Counted from the first letter of the stretch, positions 38,373 to 48,595 are shown. The stretch is 64,000 bases of DNA from Verrucomicrobiota bacterium (GCA_027493615.1 JAOSKK010000012.1:496001-560000); one strand, 5' to 3'. Numbers and translations: made by a program. Notes: generated by a model not told the origin, from the sequence alone.

Positions 38373-39557
38373 TTAACGGCAGCAGGCGCAGAGCGGGCCG
38401 CACTGGGCGGGGCCCTGGGTCGCAGGCGCCTCGGCGGCCTTGGTGGCATCCCACTCGCGCACCTTCGCAATCGTGTAATCGACTTCCTCCGTCGTGAGTT
38501 CGGGGAACATCGGGAGGCTGATGCAACAGGCGGCGTTGGCTTCGGCGTTCGGGACGGGACCGACGATGCGGGCGCCCTTGCCCCACGGATATCCGGCCTG
38601 CTGATGAATGGCGATGGAGTAGTGCGTCTTGGCGTCCACCCCGTTGTCGTTGAGATACTTCAACAGAGCGTCGCGCCATTCGGGCTTCTTGGTCTCAATC
38701 ACGTACAGGTGGTAGACGTGGCGATAGCCCGGGAGTTCGACCGGCAGATCGAAGGTCCGGCAGCTCTTGAGCCCGGCGGTGTAGCGGGCCGCCCACTGGC
38801 GGCGCAGGTCGTTCCAGGCGTCGATGTGTTTGAGCTTGGCGCTGAGGACCCCGGCGTGGAGGTCATCGAGGCGGCTGTTGAAGCCGTAGCTGTGAACGTT
38901 GCGGGCGTTGGAACCGTGGTTGCGCAGCTTGCGGACGCGGGCGTCGATGTCCGCGTTGTTGGTGACCAGGGCGCCGCCATCACCAAAGGTCCCCAGGTTC
39001 TTCTGGATGATGAAGCTGGTGGTGGCCGCATCGCTCAGTTCCCCGATCTTGAAGCCCTTTCCGTGAGCGCCGATGGCTTGGGCGTTGTCTTCGATCACCT
39101 TGAGCCCGTGCTGGTCGGCGATCTTCTTGATGGCCACCATGTCCGCGCACTGGCCGTACAGGTGGACCGGGACGATGGCCTTGGTCCGGGCGGTGATGGC
39201 CGCGGCGATTTTGTCCGGGCAAATGCACTTGGTCTTCGGGCAGCAATCCACAAACACGGCGGTGGCACCGGCGATCCAGATGGCCTCCGCCGTGGCGAAG
39301 AACGTGTTGGGATGCGTGATGACTTCGTCGCCCGGCCCGATCCCCAGCGCCATCAGGGCGAGCCAGATCGCGTCGGTACCATTGGCAACGCCGACGGCAT
39401 AACGGGTGCCCGAATAGGCGGCGAACTCGCCTTCGAACTGCTTGAGCATCGGCCCCTGCACGTAGTTCCCGCTCAGGAGAACCTGCTGGAGGTTGGCGTC
39501 GATTTCCCGCTGGATGTTCCGGTACTGGCGTACGTGTCCGTAGAATTCAACTTTCAT
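38373..39557 (-). CDS. DegT/DnrJ/EryC1-family sugar aminotransferase
   Basis: This intact 394-residue PLP enzyme transfers an amino group to a keto-sugar nucleotide for surface polysaccharide or glycan precursors. Landmarks are GTRYAVGVANGTDAIWLALM, GDEVITHPNTFFATAEAI, IPV-type strand KAIVPVHLYGQCADM, GLKVIEDNAQAIGAHGKG and the PLP-lysine stretch TSFIIQKNLGTFGDGGALV. Near the C-terminus are CCISLPMFPELTTEEVDYTI and an unusual cysteine-rich end (CGPLCACCR) close to repeat copy C. It is transcribed divergently from hflK with 257 bases between. Confidence 0.9.
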   Translation of the reverse strand: MKVEFYGHVRQYRNIQREIDANLQQVLLSGNYVQGPMLKQFEGEFAAYSGTRYAVGVANGTDAIWLALMALGIGPGDEVITHPNTFFATAEAIWIAGATAVFVDCCPKTKCICPDKIAAAITARTKAIVPVHLYGQCADMVAIKKIADQHGLKVIEDNAQAIGAHGKGFKIGELSDAATTSFIIQKNLGTFGDGGALVTNNADIDARVRKLRNHGSNARNVHSYGFNSRLDDLHAGVLSAKLKHIDAWNDLRRQWAARYTAGLKSCRTFDLPVELPGYRHVYHLYVIETKKPEWRDALLKYLNDNGVDAKTHYSIAIHQQAGYPWGKGARIVGPVPNAEANAACCISLPMFPELTTEEVDYTIAKVREWDATKAAEAPATQGPAQCGPLCACCR

Positions 39558-39814
39558 GGTCGGGAAGTGGTAAGGCTTGCGGCCCGGGATGACAAGATCT
39601 CCTTCGGTCAGGACGCAGATTTCCGGCGGGAATTACTCCTCCGCCGCACGGGAAAAGTCAGAAATCGGCCGATCCGGAGTTGACTCGGGCGCGGACGCGT
39701 CTTCATTGCGCGGCGAAACCCGGCGGCGGGAGCACAAAGCCCCGGATGGTCTGTGGGTGCAGGGCCCGGCAAGGAACCGGTGCCGCCGCGCCGCCCGAAC
39801 GTGAAGAACGCCCG

Positions 39815-40831
39815 ATGAGCTACAAAGCGCCACAATTCGATCAGCAGCTTGGCCAGTTCCTGGAGCAGGCCGAACGCTGGCTCAAGCACAACGCAAGCCG
39901 GGTCTTGCCCATCGTGCTCGGCATCGGCCTGGTGGTCTGGCTGGGCACGGGCGTGTACGTGGTCGAGCCCGGCCACAAAGGCGTCGTGCGCACCTTCGGC
40001 AAAGAGACCGCCCGGACCGAGCCTGGCTTGAACTACCGTTACCCGTGGCCGTTCCAACAAGTCGACGTGGTGAGTGTGGAACAGATCCGCCGCATCGAGG
40101 TGGGCTTCCGGGCCGGCCAGCGCGTCAACGAGGAGGCCATGATGCTCACCGGCGACGAGAACATCGTCGAGGCCCAGATGGTGGTGCAGTATCGCGTGGC
40201 CGATCCCTCGAAGTACCTCTTTCGCCTGCGTGACCCGGATAACACCTTGCGCAGCGCCACGGAGGTCGCCCTCCGCAGCGTGGTGGGCGGGATGACCATC
40301 GACCAGGTGATGATCGAGGAGCGCGCCCGGGTGCAGGAAGACACGCGCGCTTTCGTCCAGCGGCTCATGGAGGATTACCAGTCCGGCCTGGTCATCACCG
40401 AGGTCAAACTCCAGGCCGCTGATCCCCCGGACCAGGTGCGCGACGCGTTCCACGACGTCGTCCGCGCCCGCGAGGACAAGGAGAAGCTCATCAACCAGGC
40501 GCGCGGCTACCAGGCCGATCTCCTGCCCAAAGCCCGCGGCGAGGCGCAGAAAATCCTGCGGGAAGCCGAGGGCTACAAGGAGCAGCGGGTGCTGCTCGCC
40601 CAGGGCGAGGCGGCCCGCTTCCTCAGCGTGCTGGCCGAATACCAGAAGGCCAAGACCGTCACACGCGATCGCCTGCATCTCGAAACCCTCGAGAAGACCC
40701 TGCCGGACATTGACAAGATCGTGATGGGCGGCGACCTCGGTCAACGCCTGCTGCCTCTGTTGCCGGTCGGAACCACCACGCCCGAGTGGGTTCGTCCTCC
40801 GGCTGCTGCCGGCCACCCCTCAGTCCGTTAA
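39815..40831 (+). CDS. hflK: FtsH protease modulator HflK
   Basis: This 338-residue SPFH/Band-7 protein has one N-terminal helix (VLPIVLGIGLVVWLGTGVYV) and a periplasmic domain: VEPGHKGVVRTFGKETARTE, PGLNYRYPWPFQQVDVV, TGDENIVEAQMVVQYRVAD, then a coiled coil (EDKEKLINQARGYQADLLPK). With HflC it forms the cage around FtsH that controls membrane-protein quality control. The start is ATG 39815. The gene is intact and 19 bases upstream of hflC. Confidence 0.93.
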   Translation: MSYKAPQFDQQLGQFLEQAERWLKHNASRVLPIVLGIGLVVWLGTGVYVVEPGHKGVVRTFGKETARTEPGLNYRYPWPFQQVDVVSVEQIRRIEVGFRAGQRVNEEAMMLTGDENIVEAQMVVQYRVADPSKYLFRLRDPDNTLRSATEVALRSVVGGMTIDQVMIEERARVQEDTRAFVQRLMEDYQSGLVITEVKLQAADPPDQVRDAFHDVVRAREDKEKLINQARGYQADLLPKARGEAQKILREAEGYKEQRVLLAQGEAARFLSVLAEYQKAKTVTRDRLHLETLEKTLPDIDKIVMGGDLGQRLLPLLPVGTTTPEWVRPPAAAGHPSVR

Positions 40832-40850
40832 CCCACCGACCCCTTCTCCC

Positions 40851-41753
40851 ATGAAAAATCCCTTCTTCGGCCTGGGCGGCGTGATCCTGCTGGTCCTCGT
40901 CCTGGTGTTGTCCCGACAATCCCTCTTCCGCGTCAACGAAACCGAGCAGGTGATCATCACCCAGTTCGGCGAGTACAAGCGCACGATCCGTGATCCCGGC
41001 CTGGCCACCAAGCTGCCATTTGTGCAGACCATCAACCGGTTTGACAGTCGCATCCTCTCCAGCGACGCCCCCAAGGCCGAGTACCTCACCCAGGACAAGA
41101 AGCGGTTGGTGGCCGACCCGGTGACCCGCTGGCGCATCGACGATCCGCTGCAGTTCTTCAAGACCGTCCGCGATGAGTCCGGCGCCCGTGCCCGGCTCGA
41201 TGACCTCGTCTTCTCCGAACTGCGGCGCGAGGTGGCCAGCCATACCTTTGATGTCGTCATCGGGCCCAAACGCGAGACGATCATGGACAACGTGGCCGCA
41301 ACCGCCCGTGCGAAGGCCCGCGAGTTCGGCATTTCGGTCGTGGACGTCCGCATCAAGCGCGCCGACCTGCCGCAGGAGGTCCAGACCAGCGTGTTCCAGC
41401 GCATGCAGGCCGAGCGCGAGCGGGAGGCCAAACGCTATCGCAGCGAAGGCGACGAGGAATCGGCCAAGCTCAAGGCGGAAACCGACAAACAGCGCACCAT
41501 CCTGCTGGCCGAGGCCAAGCAGGAGGCGGAACGACTCCGCGGCGAGGGCGACGCCACCGCCACCCGCATCTACGCGGAGGCCTATGGGCAGGACCCCGAG
41601 TTCTACGCCTTTGTCCGCAGCCTCCAAGCCTACGAACAGTTCCTCGGCAAACGCAGCACCCTGCTGCTGCCCGCCGATGCGGACCTCTTCCGCTACCTGG
41701 GCAGCCCGCGACCGGCCGGTGCCGGCACGGCCCTGGCCGACGACCGGCGATAA
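40851..41753 (+). CDS. hflC: FtsH protease modulator HflC
   Basis: This 300-residue partner of HflK starts MKNPFFGLGGVILLVLVLVL with a membrane anchor. The SPFH domain reads FRVNETEQVIITQFGEYKRT, PGLATKLPFVQTINRFDSRI, RLVADPVTRWRIDDPLQFF and ISVVDVRIKRADLPQEVQTS. The FxRMxAEREREA helix is present as VFQRMQAEREREAKRYRSEG, and the C-terminus has DPEFYAFVRSLQAYEQFL. The gene is intact. Confidence 0.94.
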   Translation: MKNPFFGLGGVILLVLVLVLSRQSLFRVNETEQVIITQFGEYKRTIRDPGLATKLPFVQTINRFDSRILSSDAPKAEYLTQDKKRLVADPVTRWRIDDPLQFFKTVRDESGARARLDDLVFSELRREVASHTFDVVIGPKRETIMDNVAATARAKAREFGISVVDVRIKRADLPQEVQTSVFQRMQAEREREAKRYRSEGDEESAKLKAETDKQRTILLAEAKQEAERLRGEGDATATRIYAEAYGQDPEFYAFVRSLQAYEQFLGKRSTLLLPADADLFRYLGSPRPAGAGTALADDRR

Positions 41754-41806
41754 AGCCAAGGCGGACCTTCCCGTCGCTGAGCCAACCCCCGTTCAGTCGT
41801 AGGCAG

Positions 41807-41874
41807 GTAGGCGCCGACGTGAGGAGGCGTTCGGGGTTGGACCGTACCCTTCGCCTCCTCACGTCGGCGCCTAC
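41807..41874. repeat. Palindromic dispersed repeat, copy D
   Basis: Perfect 23-bp arms at 41807-41829 (starting GTAGGCGCCGACGTGAGG) and 41852-41874 enclose a 22-base spacer. The tail CAGCGGGTAAGGGATT at 41875-41890 matches copy B. The insertion sequence begins 22 bases after the right arm. Confidence 0.9.
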
Positions 41875-41895
41875 AGCGGGTAAGGGATTATCGGC

Positions 41896-41916
41896 CTAGC
41901 CCCAGTTTCCGACTTA
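41896..41916 (+). repeat. left terminal inverted repeat of the IS
   Basis: CTAGCCCCAGTTTCCGACTT followed by A. It is identical to the reverse complement of 43849-43869. Confidence 0.95.
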
Positions 41917-42063
41917 TGACGAGGGTTTTGTGGCAAGTGGTTGGAGGTAAGCAGGTTGCCGGTCGTGGCCACTATCCCCTAAAATCACTCACCCTTCGTG
42001 AAGCAATTCTATGCGAAAACACTGAGTATTTCGTTGACACGTCCAGAGACTATGCCCTAAGTA

Positions 42064-43789
42064 TTGTCCGTGCAGCGGCTGGAAGCCAAGCGCGTCAACG
42101 GCCACACCTACTACTACCTCTCCGACTGGGGCTGGCGGGAGGGCAAATGCCGTCGCCTCGCACAGCTCTACCTCGGCAAGCTCGAACAGTTCAGCTCCCG
42201 ACTCACCGGCGCTGGACCGGCGCCCGCCTACGCCGAGGTGTTTGAGTCCGGCCGCCCCCTCGCGTTGTGGGGCGCGGTGCAGCGCGCCGAGTTGATTCCT
42301 TGGCCAACCAGCTATGCCCTAAGCGCCAGCAGGACTGAGCCCGGGCACCTACCTGGCACTGGCCGCCGTCAACCGGGCCATGCAACCGGTCAGCAAACGC
42401 GGGTTCTGGGAGTGGATCTCGGGCACGGCGTTGGTGCGTGCGGTGGCGGAACTCTCTGCCGAGGCGTTGAGTAGCCAGCGCTTCTGGGATCACCTGGTCG
42501 GTTGGGAAACCGAGAAGATCCACGCCCTCTGGAAAGGACTCCTGGAACGCGCCGTCCAGCGCGAGGGGATCGACCTTTCTCGGCTCTGCTACGACGGCAC
42601 CAATTTCTACACCTTCATCGACACGTTCAACGTGCAGAATCACCTGGCTCAGCGGGGCAAGAACAAGCAGGGCCGGGCCAACCTGCGGCAGGTCAGCTAC
42701 GCCCTGGTGTGCGCCGCCCACGGACAGTGGCCGTTGTACTACGAGGTGTACGAGGGCCATCGCAATGACAGCCGGCAGTTTGGCGAGATGCTCGGACGCT
42801 TTGCCACCTTCTATGCGGGGGTGGCTCCGGCCGGAGCGCCGCGGCCGCAAACCACCCTGGTGTTTGACAAGGGGAACAACTCGGCCGCGAACTTCGCGCT
42901 GATCGACACGCTGGGCTTGGACTATGTGGGGGCGGTGAAACTGGGGGAGGTGGCCGAGTGGGCGGCGGTGTCCAATACGGGAGACTCCCGGTGGGAAGCC
43001 TGCGCCGGGTTGGAAGGGACCAAGGCCTTCCGCGTGGAGGCCGAGGTGTACGGCCGCCCACGCACTCTGGTGGTGAGTTGGCATCAAGGACTCTTCGAGG
43101 CGCAGTGGGCCACGGTGCAGAGCGAACTGGCGCGGGCGTTGCGCAAGCTGGCCGAGTTGCAGCAGAGCCTGCAACGGCGTCAGCACGGGGAGGTCAAAGG
43201 CGGCAAGACCCCGACGGTGGAGTCAGTGCACAAACAGTGCCGGGAGATCTTGCACCGGGAGCATTTGCATCAGGTCGTGGCGATCGAAATCCACCCGCAC
43301 GACGCGGGCGTGCCGGTGTTGGACTACCGGGTTCAACCGGAGGCGTTGGAGCGCCTGCGCGATACGGTGCTGGGCAAGAACGTGCTGGTGACCAGCCACG
43401 GGAGCTGGAGCAACGCGCAGGTCATCGAGGCCTACCGCAGCCAGTTTTTGATCGAGGAGATCTTCCAACAGATGAAGGACCGCGACTTGGGCTGTTGGTG
43501 GCCGATGTTCCACTGGACCGACCGGATGATCCAAGTGCACGGGTTGTACTGCACGATCGCCTTGCTGCTCCGGGCGATGGTGAGCCGGCAGGTGCGGGAA
43601 GCGGGCGTGGAACTGCCGCTCCCGCGCCTGTGGGCGGAGTTGGAGCAAGTCCGGGAGGTTGTCAACGTCTACCCGGGGCGCGGCGGGCGGCAGGCCCCGG
43701 TGCGGCAGACGGTTGGCAACAAGTTGACCGCGTTGCAGGAACGCTTGGTGGAAGCCTTGGGGCTTCGCGGCGAGAAGCGGCCCGTTTAG
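42064..43789 (+). CDS. IS1634-family DDE transposase (two frameshifts)
   Basis: The corrected product is about 575 residues. The N-terminus, QRLEAKRVNGHTYYYLSDWG, matches the IS1634/IS4-type opening. GLSPGTYLALAAVNRAMQPV then SKRGFWEW is the segment typical of this family. The catalytic core has LCYDGTNFYTFIDTF (first Asp), TTLVFDKGNNSAANF (second Asp) and AYRSQFLIEEIFQQMKDRD (Glu with the downstream Lys). The frame breaks near 42297 (one C lost: LIP to LANQ) and near 42336 (one G lost: QQ to GLSPG). TTG at 42064 or GTG at 42070 is the likely start. The element could be active if the breaks are sequencing errors. Confidence 0.88.
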
Positions 43790-43848
43790 GGATAGCGACC
43801 GCTTCCACAAGCTGCTTATCCGCAGCCACCTGCGAGGCACCCTTGAAC

Positions 43849-43869
43849 TAAGTCGGAAACTGGGGCTAG
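43849..43869 (-). repeat. right terminal inverted repeat of the IS
   Basis: TAAGTCGGAAACTGGGGCTA followed by G on the plus strand. It is the perfect complement of the left end. Confidence 0.95.
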
Positions 43870-44222
43870 TAGCCCCGGTAGCCGCGCGAGGCCCAAGGGT
43901 TGCGCGTGAGGCTGTCCAGAGGCGAAACGTCGCCCCGGTACATCGGATCTTCGGGGTCCACGACGGTGAGGTTCATCGGCAGATCCGATTTCCTGACCTC
44001 GCCCTCGACACGCACCGGGATGCGGGAACCGGTCACCTCGACATAGCGCGCGGGCTTGGACTTGGACTTGGCCGCGGGTGAGCTGGCCGCTTTGCCGGGC
44101 GGCACAGTGGCCGAGGCGTGGCCGCCTTGATGAGCACAGCCCGCGACCAGCGACACACCGACCAGGAGAAGGACAAGGGCGGGCAGGTTTCCGCCCTGCG
44201 GCGGTCGAGTTGTGGTTTTCAT
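43866..44222 (-). CDS. small lipoprotein with a TonB-plug-like VTGSRIP motif
   Basis: ATG at 44222 gives a lipoprotein signal of 28 residues ending SLVAGC (Cys29), in a protein of 118 residues. A Lys/Ser/Ala-rich linker is followed by RYVEVTGSRIPVRVEGEVRK and SDLPMNLTVVDPEDPMYRGD, and the C-terminus is NPWASRGYRGY. The VTGSRIP stretch is the sequence that normally opens the plug domain of TonB-dependent receptors, and such a receptor lies directly upstream in the same direction. The stop codon (TAG) sits in the right end of the insertion sequence. The function is unknown. Confidence 0.72.
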   Translation of the reverse strand: MKTTTRPPQGGNLPALVLLLVGVSLVAGCAHQGGHASATVPPGKAASSPAAKSKSKPARYVEVTGSRIPVRVEGEVRKSDLPMNLTVVDPEDPMYRGDVSPLDSLTRNPWASRGYRGY

Positions 44223-44294
44223 GCGCTTACGGTGCCGCGCCTCCTGCACTGACGCAAGCGGGGTTTCGCCGACGACGAGGTCCACCGACAAGAA

Positions 44295-44323
44295 GGGCCC
44301 CCCCCGCGGGGCGGGAGGGGCCC
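44295..44323 (-). terminator. possible terminator after the TonB-dependent receptor
   Basis: GGGCCCC (44295-44301) pairs with GGGGCCC (44317-44323). On the minus strand the stem is followed by CTTCTTG, a short T-rich stretch. It lies between the receptor stop and the lipoprotein start. Confidence 0.45.
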
Positions 44324-44347
44324 GGTGCACGGGTTGGAGTCTGCGGG

Positions 44348-47228
44348 TCAGAATTCTTTCGAGAGGGAAACGAACCACATGCGGCCGCGGATGTCCGCCA
44401 GACGCCGGTCGTACGCGTTTTCGAAGCTGCTTTCGACCAGGCGCGGCTGCTCATCCAGGAGGTTGTTCACGCCCACCAGCAGGTCGGCTTCGAACCACGG
44501 GATGCGGTAGCCCAGGCGCAAGTCGAAGGTGTAGTAATCGCCGACCGCCCGGGTGTACGAGTCCTCGCCGACGAAGTCCTGCTGGGTGGGATCTTCGTCA
44601 TAGCTGCTGACGAAGTTCCAGCCGAAGGCGGCATTGACCCGTTTGTACTCGTAGCTGAGCACGACGTTGGCCCGCCACTCGGGGAAGCTGGTGTCATCCA
44701 GCACCGCGCCCGGACCCCAGTAGCGGCCGAGGTAGTTGATCGAGCCGGCGCCGGGGAAGTCCTCCTGTTCGAAGGTGAGAATGCGGGTGGCCTGGCCCGA
44801 GAGGGTGAACTTGCCGACATCGGTCATGAAGCCCTTGCTGAGCCCGAAGTCGAGGCCGTCGGTCAGCCGGGTGCCGGAGTTAATGGGGCCGATGTTGCGG
44901 ATCTGCTGGATTTCGTCGGCCGGGTTCAACTCAACCTGCGCGCCGAGGGGGTTGACCCCGCTGGGCAGGGCGTTGGGACCATAGGGATTGGTCGGGTCAC
45001 GCGGGTCGTTCGGGTTGTAGTTGTACCACTGGTTGACGATGTACTGCGCGCTCGAGAACGGGATGCCGTTCTGCTCGATGCGGTAGTAGTTCAGGTTCAC
45101 CGAGAAGTCGTCGAGCCACTTCGGCTCGTACACGCCGCCGATGCTCCAGCTTTCGGTGTCGATGGGTTTGAGCTCGGAGTTGCCGATGGTGAGGACGGCA
45201 TCCTCGGGCTGCTCGCGGAGCCCCGTGTAGGGGTTGTAGAGCTCGGTGAAGTCCTGGCCGGGCAGTTGGTAGAGGTCGAAGAAGCCGGGGGCGATGAAGC
45301 CCTCGGCGTACGACCCGCGGATGGTGAACTGCTGGTCCAGGGGCTGCCACTTGAAGCTGTAGCGCGGCTTGAGGTCGGTATCGCCCACGTCCGAGTAATC
45401 CTCGTACCGGACGGCGGTCGAGAAGGACAAGGAACTGAACCCGGGGATGGTGAAGTCCTCGCCGAAGATCGGGACCAAGACTTCGCCGAAACCGGCCAGG
45501 ATGTCGCGGTCAGCCTTGAGGGGTTGCTGGATGTTGAACGGGAAGACGCTGCCGTTTTGGATGGCGTAGTCCGGGGCGAAATCCAGCTTCTCGATCCGGT
45601 ACTCGGTGCCGCCAGACACGGAGAGGGCACCGCCGGGCAGCTTGAAGACGTCACCGCCCACCTTGAAGTCCCAGTCCTGGAGGGTGACCGTCGTCTTGAT
45701 CCCGGCCTCACCAGTGAGGCTGGCAACCGCCTCAGGCGAGTTCACCGAGGACCGGCCACCGATCGGGGTGTAGCCGAACGGGTTCCAGGCGTCGGGGGTG
45801 TCGAGGCTGAGCAGGCTCCGATAAACGTCACTCAGCACGCCGCCGGTCTGGAGGCTGTCGTTTTCCATCCGGTCGTAGGTGAAGGCGGTTTCCCAGCGCC
45901 AGGAGGACTCGGCGATGCGGCCGCGGAGACCGGCGACCAGGCGGGCGTCCTCGAACTCATCGTAGGTGATGCGCGGTCCGATCTCGACCGGGCGGTAGGA
46001 CACTCGAATGGGCTGCGCGGTGCCGGGGAAGAGCTGCTGGACCCAGTAGTTGCTGGCCGGGACGTTCACCCCGGACAACGGCGAGGGCGCCAGTTGGTTC
46101 ATGGACTTGTTGTTCACGTAGTAACCGTCCATGAAGATGGAGAGGTTCTCGCCGAACACGTCGTAGCCCCCGCTGAAGTAGGCGTCATACTTCTCCTGCG
46201 GCCGGTAGCCAATGGTGTACACGCCGAAGGGGAAGCCCTCGGAAAAGCCGGGCAGGAGGGCGGGCGTGTTGCCGTATCGGACGGGCGAATTGGCCGGCAG
46301 CAGGGCATTGAGCTCGGCTTCCCGCGCATTGCGCACCGCGGTGCGGTTCGCCCCTTCGGGCACCTTCACCGTGGCGGTGGGGTCAAAGCCGGCGGGAACC
46401 TGCGCGATGTTGGTGAGGCCGCGGGTGTTCTGGGGCACGAGGCTCCAGCGCAGCGCAATCTCGTCGCTGGGCAGTGTGCTGTTGTTGAGGAACGTGCCGG
46501 GGTTTGAAGTCTGCGAGGTCTGGAAGGGCAGCGGGCGGGGAGCGCTCCCGGTCCACGCTCATCTGCTCGTTCGACCTCAGGTATTCGGCCGACACCACGA
46601 ACCGGGCATTCTCGGTCGAGGTGCCCATCAAGGCGCTGAACCGGCGATAGCTGACGTCGGTCTCGGTGGTGTTCGCGTAATAGGCGCCCAGCTTGGCCCC
46701 CTGATAGTCGGTCTTGGTGATGATGTTCACCACGCCAGCCACCGCGTCGGAACCGTAGATGGCGCCGGCGCCGTCGAGCAGCACCTCGATGCGGTCGATG
46801 GCGGCTTCCGGGATGAGGTTCAGGTCCGAGTTGGCGGTGCGCCGGCCGTTCACCAGCAGCAGCGTGGCGTTGGCCGGCAGGCCGCGGAGGGAGACCTGGG
46901 AGGAACCGTCGCCCCCGTTGCCGAAGCCGGGGTTCACCACCCCCGTGCCGCCGCCGTAGTACGTGTTTCGCACCCGGAGCGTGTCAGCCAGGGTCGGTTG
47001 ACCAACATTGATCGGCTGGGTGACATCCAGGATGTCGACCTTGAGGCTGTCCGCCGCGTTGGCGCTTTGGATGTTGGTGCCGGTCACCACGACCCGTCCC
47101 ATCTGCTCGGCCTCGGGCTCAGGAGCCTCCTGCGCCAGCACGGGCGCCACGGCCGCGGGCGCTCCCATGACCACAGAGCAGGCCAAAGGGACGGCCAGTT
47201 TGCGTTGGGTCTGATGCTTGCGTTTCAT
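44348..47228 (-). CDS. TonB-dependent outer-membrane receptor (one frameshift)
   Basis: ATG at 47228 starts a signal peptide (MKRKHQTQRKLAVPLACSVV, ending near VLAQEA). The plug domain follows: MGRVVVTGTNIQSANAADSL, SLRGLPANATLLLVNGRRTA, AIDRIEVLLDGAGAIYGSDA and VAGVVNIITK. The 22-strand barrel runs to the C-terminal RGRMWFVSLSKEF, ending in Phe. It has about 960 residues. The frame breaks once near 46535 (SVDRERS to APRPLPFQTSQTSNPG). The large Verrucomicrobia/Xanthomonas-like architecture fits uptake of complex organic ligands or siderophores. A TonB-like protein gene is at 56015. Confidence 0.93.
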
Positions 47229-47370
47229 AGCGTCGGGTTGTTCAGTGGGTCTAACGGTTACGCGTTTGATGGTCTGATGCCGCCCATGTATGCGAACCAC
47301 CAGCGGCGCACAAGCAAAAAATGATGGAAAGTAACGGCGAATTAACCCAGCCGAATTCTCCTGGCAACTC

Positions 47371-48525
47371 ATGAGGTTCCTGCCCCTCCTCTGGAGCAAC
47401 CTGCGGCGAAAACGACTGCGGACGCTGCTCACCCTGCTCTCGATCACGGTGGCGTTCGTCCTCTTCGGCTACCTGTCGGCCATCCGGGTCGGGCTCGGCG
47501 CCGGCGTCGAGGTGGCCGGCCGGGACCGGTTGATCGTCCGCCACCGCGTCTCGCTCACCGAACTGCTGCCGATCCGGTACCGCGAGCGGATGGCCGGTCT
47601 GCCCGGCGTGCAGGCCGTGGTCTTCCAGACCTGGTTCGGCGGGGTGTACCAGGACCCGAGGAATTTCTTCCCCCAGATGCCGGTGGATCCCGAACCGTTC
47701 CTTGCGATGTTCCCCGAGTACCGGTTGCCCGAGGACCAGCAGCGCGCCTGGCTGCGCACCCGTACGGGCGCCATCGTGGGCCGAACCACCGCAACCCGCT
47801 TCGGCTGGCGGGTGGGCGACCGCATCCCCATCCTGTCCCAGATCTGGACCACCAAGCAGGGCGGACAGGTCTGGGAGTTCGAGCTGGTGGGCATCTTCGA
47901 CGGGCAGGAACGCGGCACCGACACCACCGCCCTCTTCTTCCGCCACGACTACTTCGACGAGAACCGGCAGTTCGGCGAGGGCTTGGTGGGCTGGTACACC
48001 ATCCGGATCCGCAACCCCGAGGAAGCCGCCGCGGTGGCCCGCCGCGTGGATGAGGAGTTCGCCAATTCCTCGGCGGAAACCAAGACCGAAACCGAGAAGG
48101 CCTTCCTGACCGGCTTCGCCCGCCAGATCGGCGACATCGGCCAGATCCTCACCGCCATCCTCAGCGCGGTGTTCTTCACCATCCTGTTGGTGGCCGCCAA
48201 CACCATGGCCCAGGCCGTCCGCGAGCGGACCGAGGAGATTGGCGCGCTCAAAGCCATGGGCTACACCCACGGCCAGGTGCTGGTCCTCGTCCTCGCGGAG
48301 TCGGGTCTCCTGGCGGGCCTGGGCGGGCTGGCCGGCCTGGCCATCGCCGGGATGCTCATTGCGGCGGGCGATCCCACGGGCGGGGCGTTGCCGAACTTCT
48401 ACTTCCCCGTCCGCGACCTCGGGGTGGGCGTGGGCCTGGCCCTGCTGCTCGGGTTGGTGAGCGGCGCGGTGCCGGCCTGGCAGGCCAGCCGCTTGGGCAT
48501 CGCCGAAGCCTTGCGCCGCGGGTGA
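47371..48525 (+). CDS. ABC transporter permease, FtsX/MacB type (first of a pair)
   Basis: This intact 384-residue protein has the FtsX layout. One N-terminal helix (LLTLLSITVAFVLFGYLSAI) precedes a periplasmic MacB-core domain of about 210 residues. Three C-terminal helices follow (ILSAVFFTILLVAANTMAQA, ESGLLAGLGGLAGLAIAGML, VGLALLLGLVSGAVPAW). RTEEIGALKAMGYTHGQVL is the coupling loop. Such permeases normally need an ATPase for lipoprotein or peptide export, but none is adjacent. Confidence 0.88.
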   Translation: MRFLPLLWSNLRRKRLRTLLTLLSITVAFVLFGYLSAIRVGLGAGVEVAGRDRLIVRHRVSLTELLPIRYRERMAGLPGVQAVVFQTWFGGVYQDPRNFFPQMPVDPEPFLAMFPEYRLPEDQQRAWLRTRTGAIVGRTTATRFGWRVGDRIPILSQIWTTKQGGQVWEFELVGIFDGQERGTDTTALFFRHDYFDENRQFGEGLVGWYTIRIRNPEEAAAVARRVDEEFANSSAETKTETEKAFLTGFARQIGDIGQILTAILSAVFFTILLVAANTMAQAVRERTEEIGALKAMGYTHGQVLVLVLAESGLLAGLGGLAGLAIAGMLIAAGDPTGGALPNFYFPVRDLGVGVGLALLLGLVSGAVPAWQASRLGIAEALRRG

Positions 48526-48527
48526 GG

Positions 48528-48595
48528 GGAAGGGCGAAGGGCAAAGGGCAAAGGGCGACCGCCAGACTTCGACACTCCAACTTCGCACTTCCAAC
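48528..48595 (-). repeat. composite heptamer array between the two permease genes
   Basis: Units GGAAGGG, CGAAGGG, CAAAGGG, CAAAGGG (48528-48555) are followed by degenerate ACTTCGACACTCCAACTTCG and CACTTCCAAC. The CCCTTCG type is here on the minus strand. It fills most of the 106-base intergenic gap. Confidence 0.8.

Larger units (their letters stand above)
41896..43869 (+). mobile_element. IS1634-like insertion sequence
   Basis: The element is bounded by perfect 21-bp terminal inverted repeats, 41896-41916 (CTAGCCCCAGTTTCCGACTT then A) and 43849-43869, and encodes a single transposase. It is about 1.97 kb. Because the ends carry the palindrome CTAG, it cannot be told whether CTAG belongs to the element or is the target duplication. 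The right end coincides with the stop codon of the minus-strand lipoprotein gene. Confidence 0.92.

Noticed and set aside
44078..46507. 809-residue plus-strand open frame
   Set aside because: It is the exact antisense of the TonB-dependent receptor barrel and has no recognisable motif of its own.
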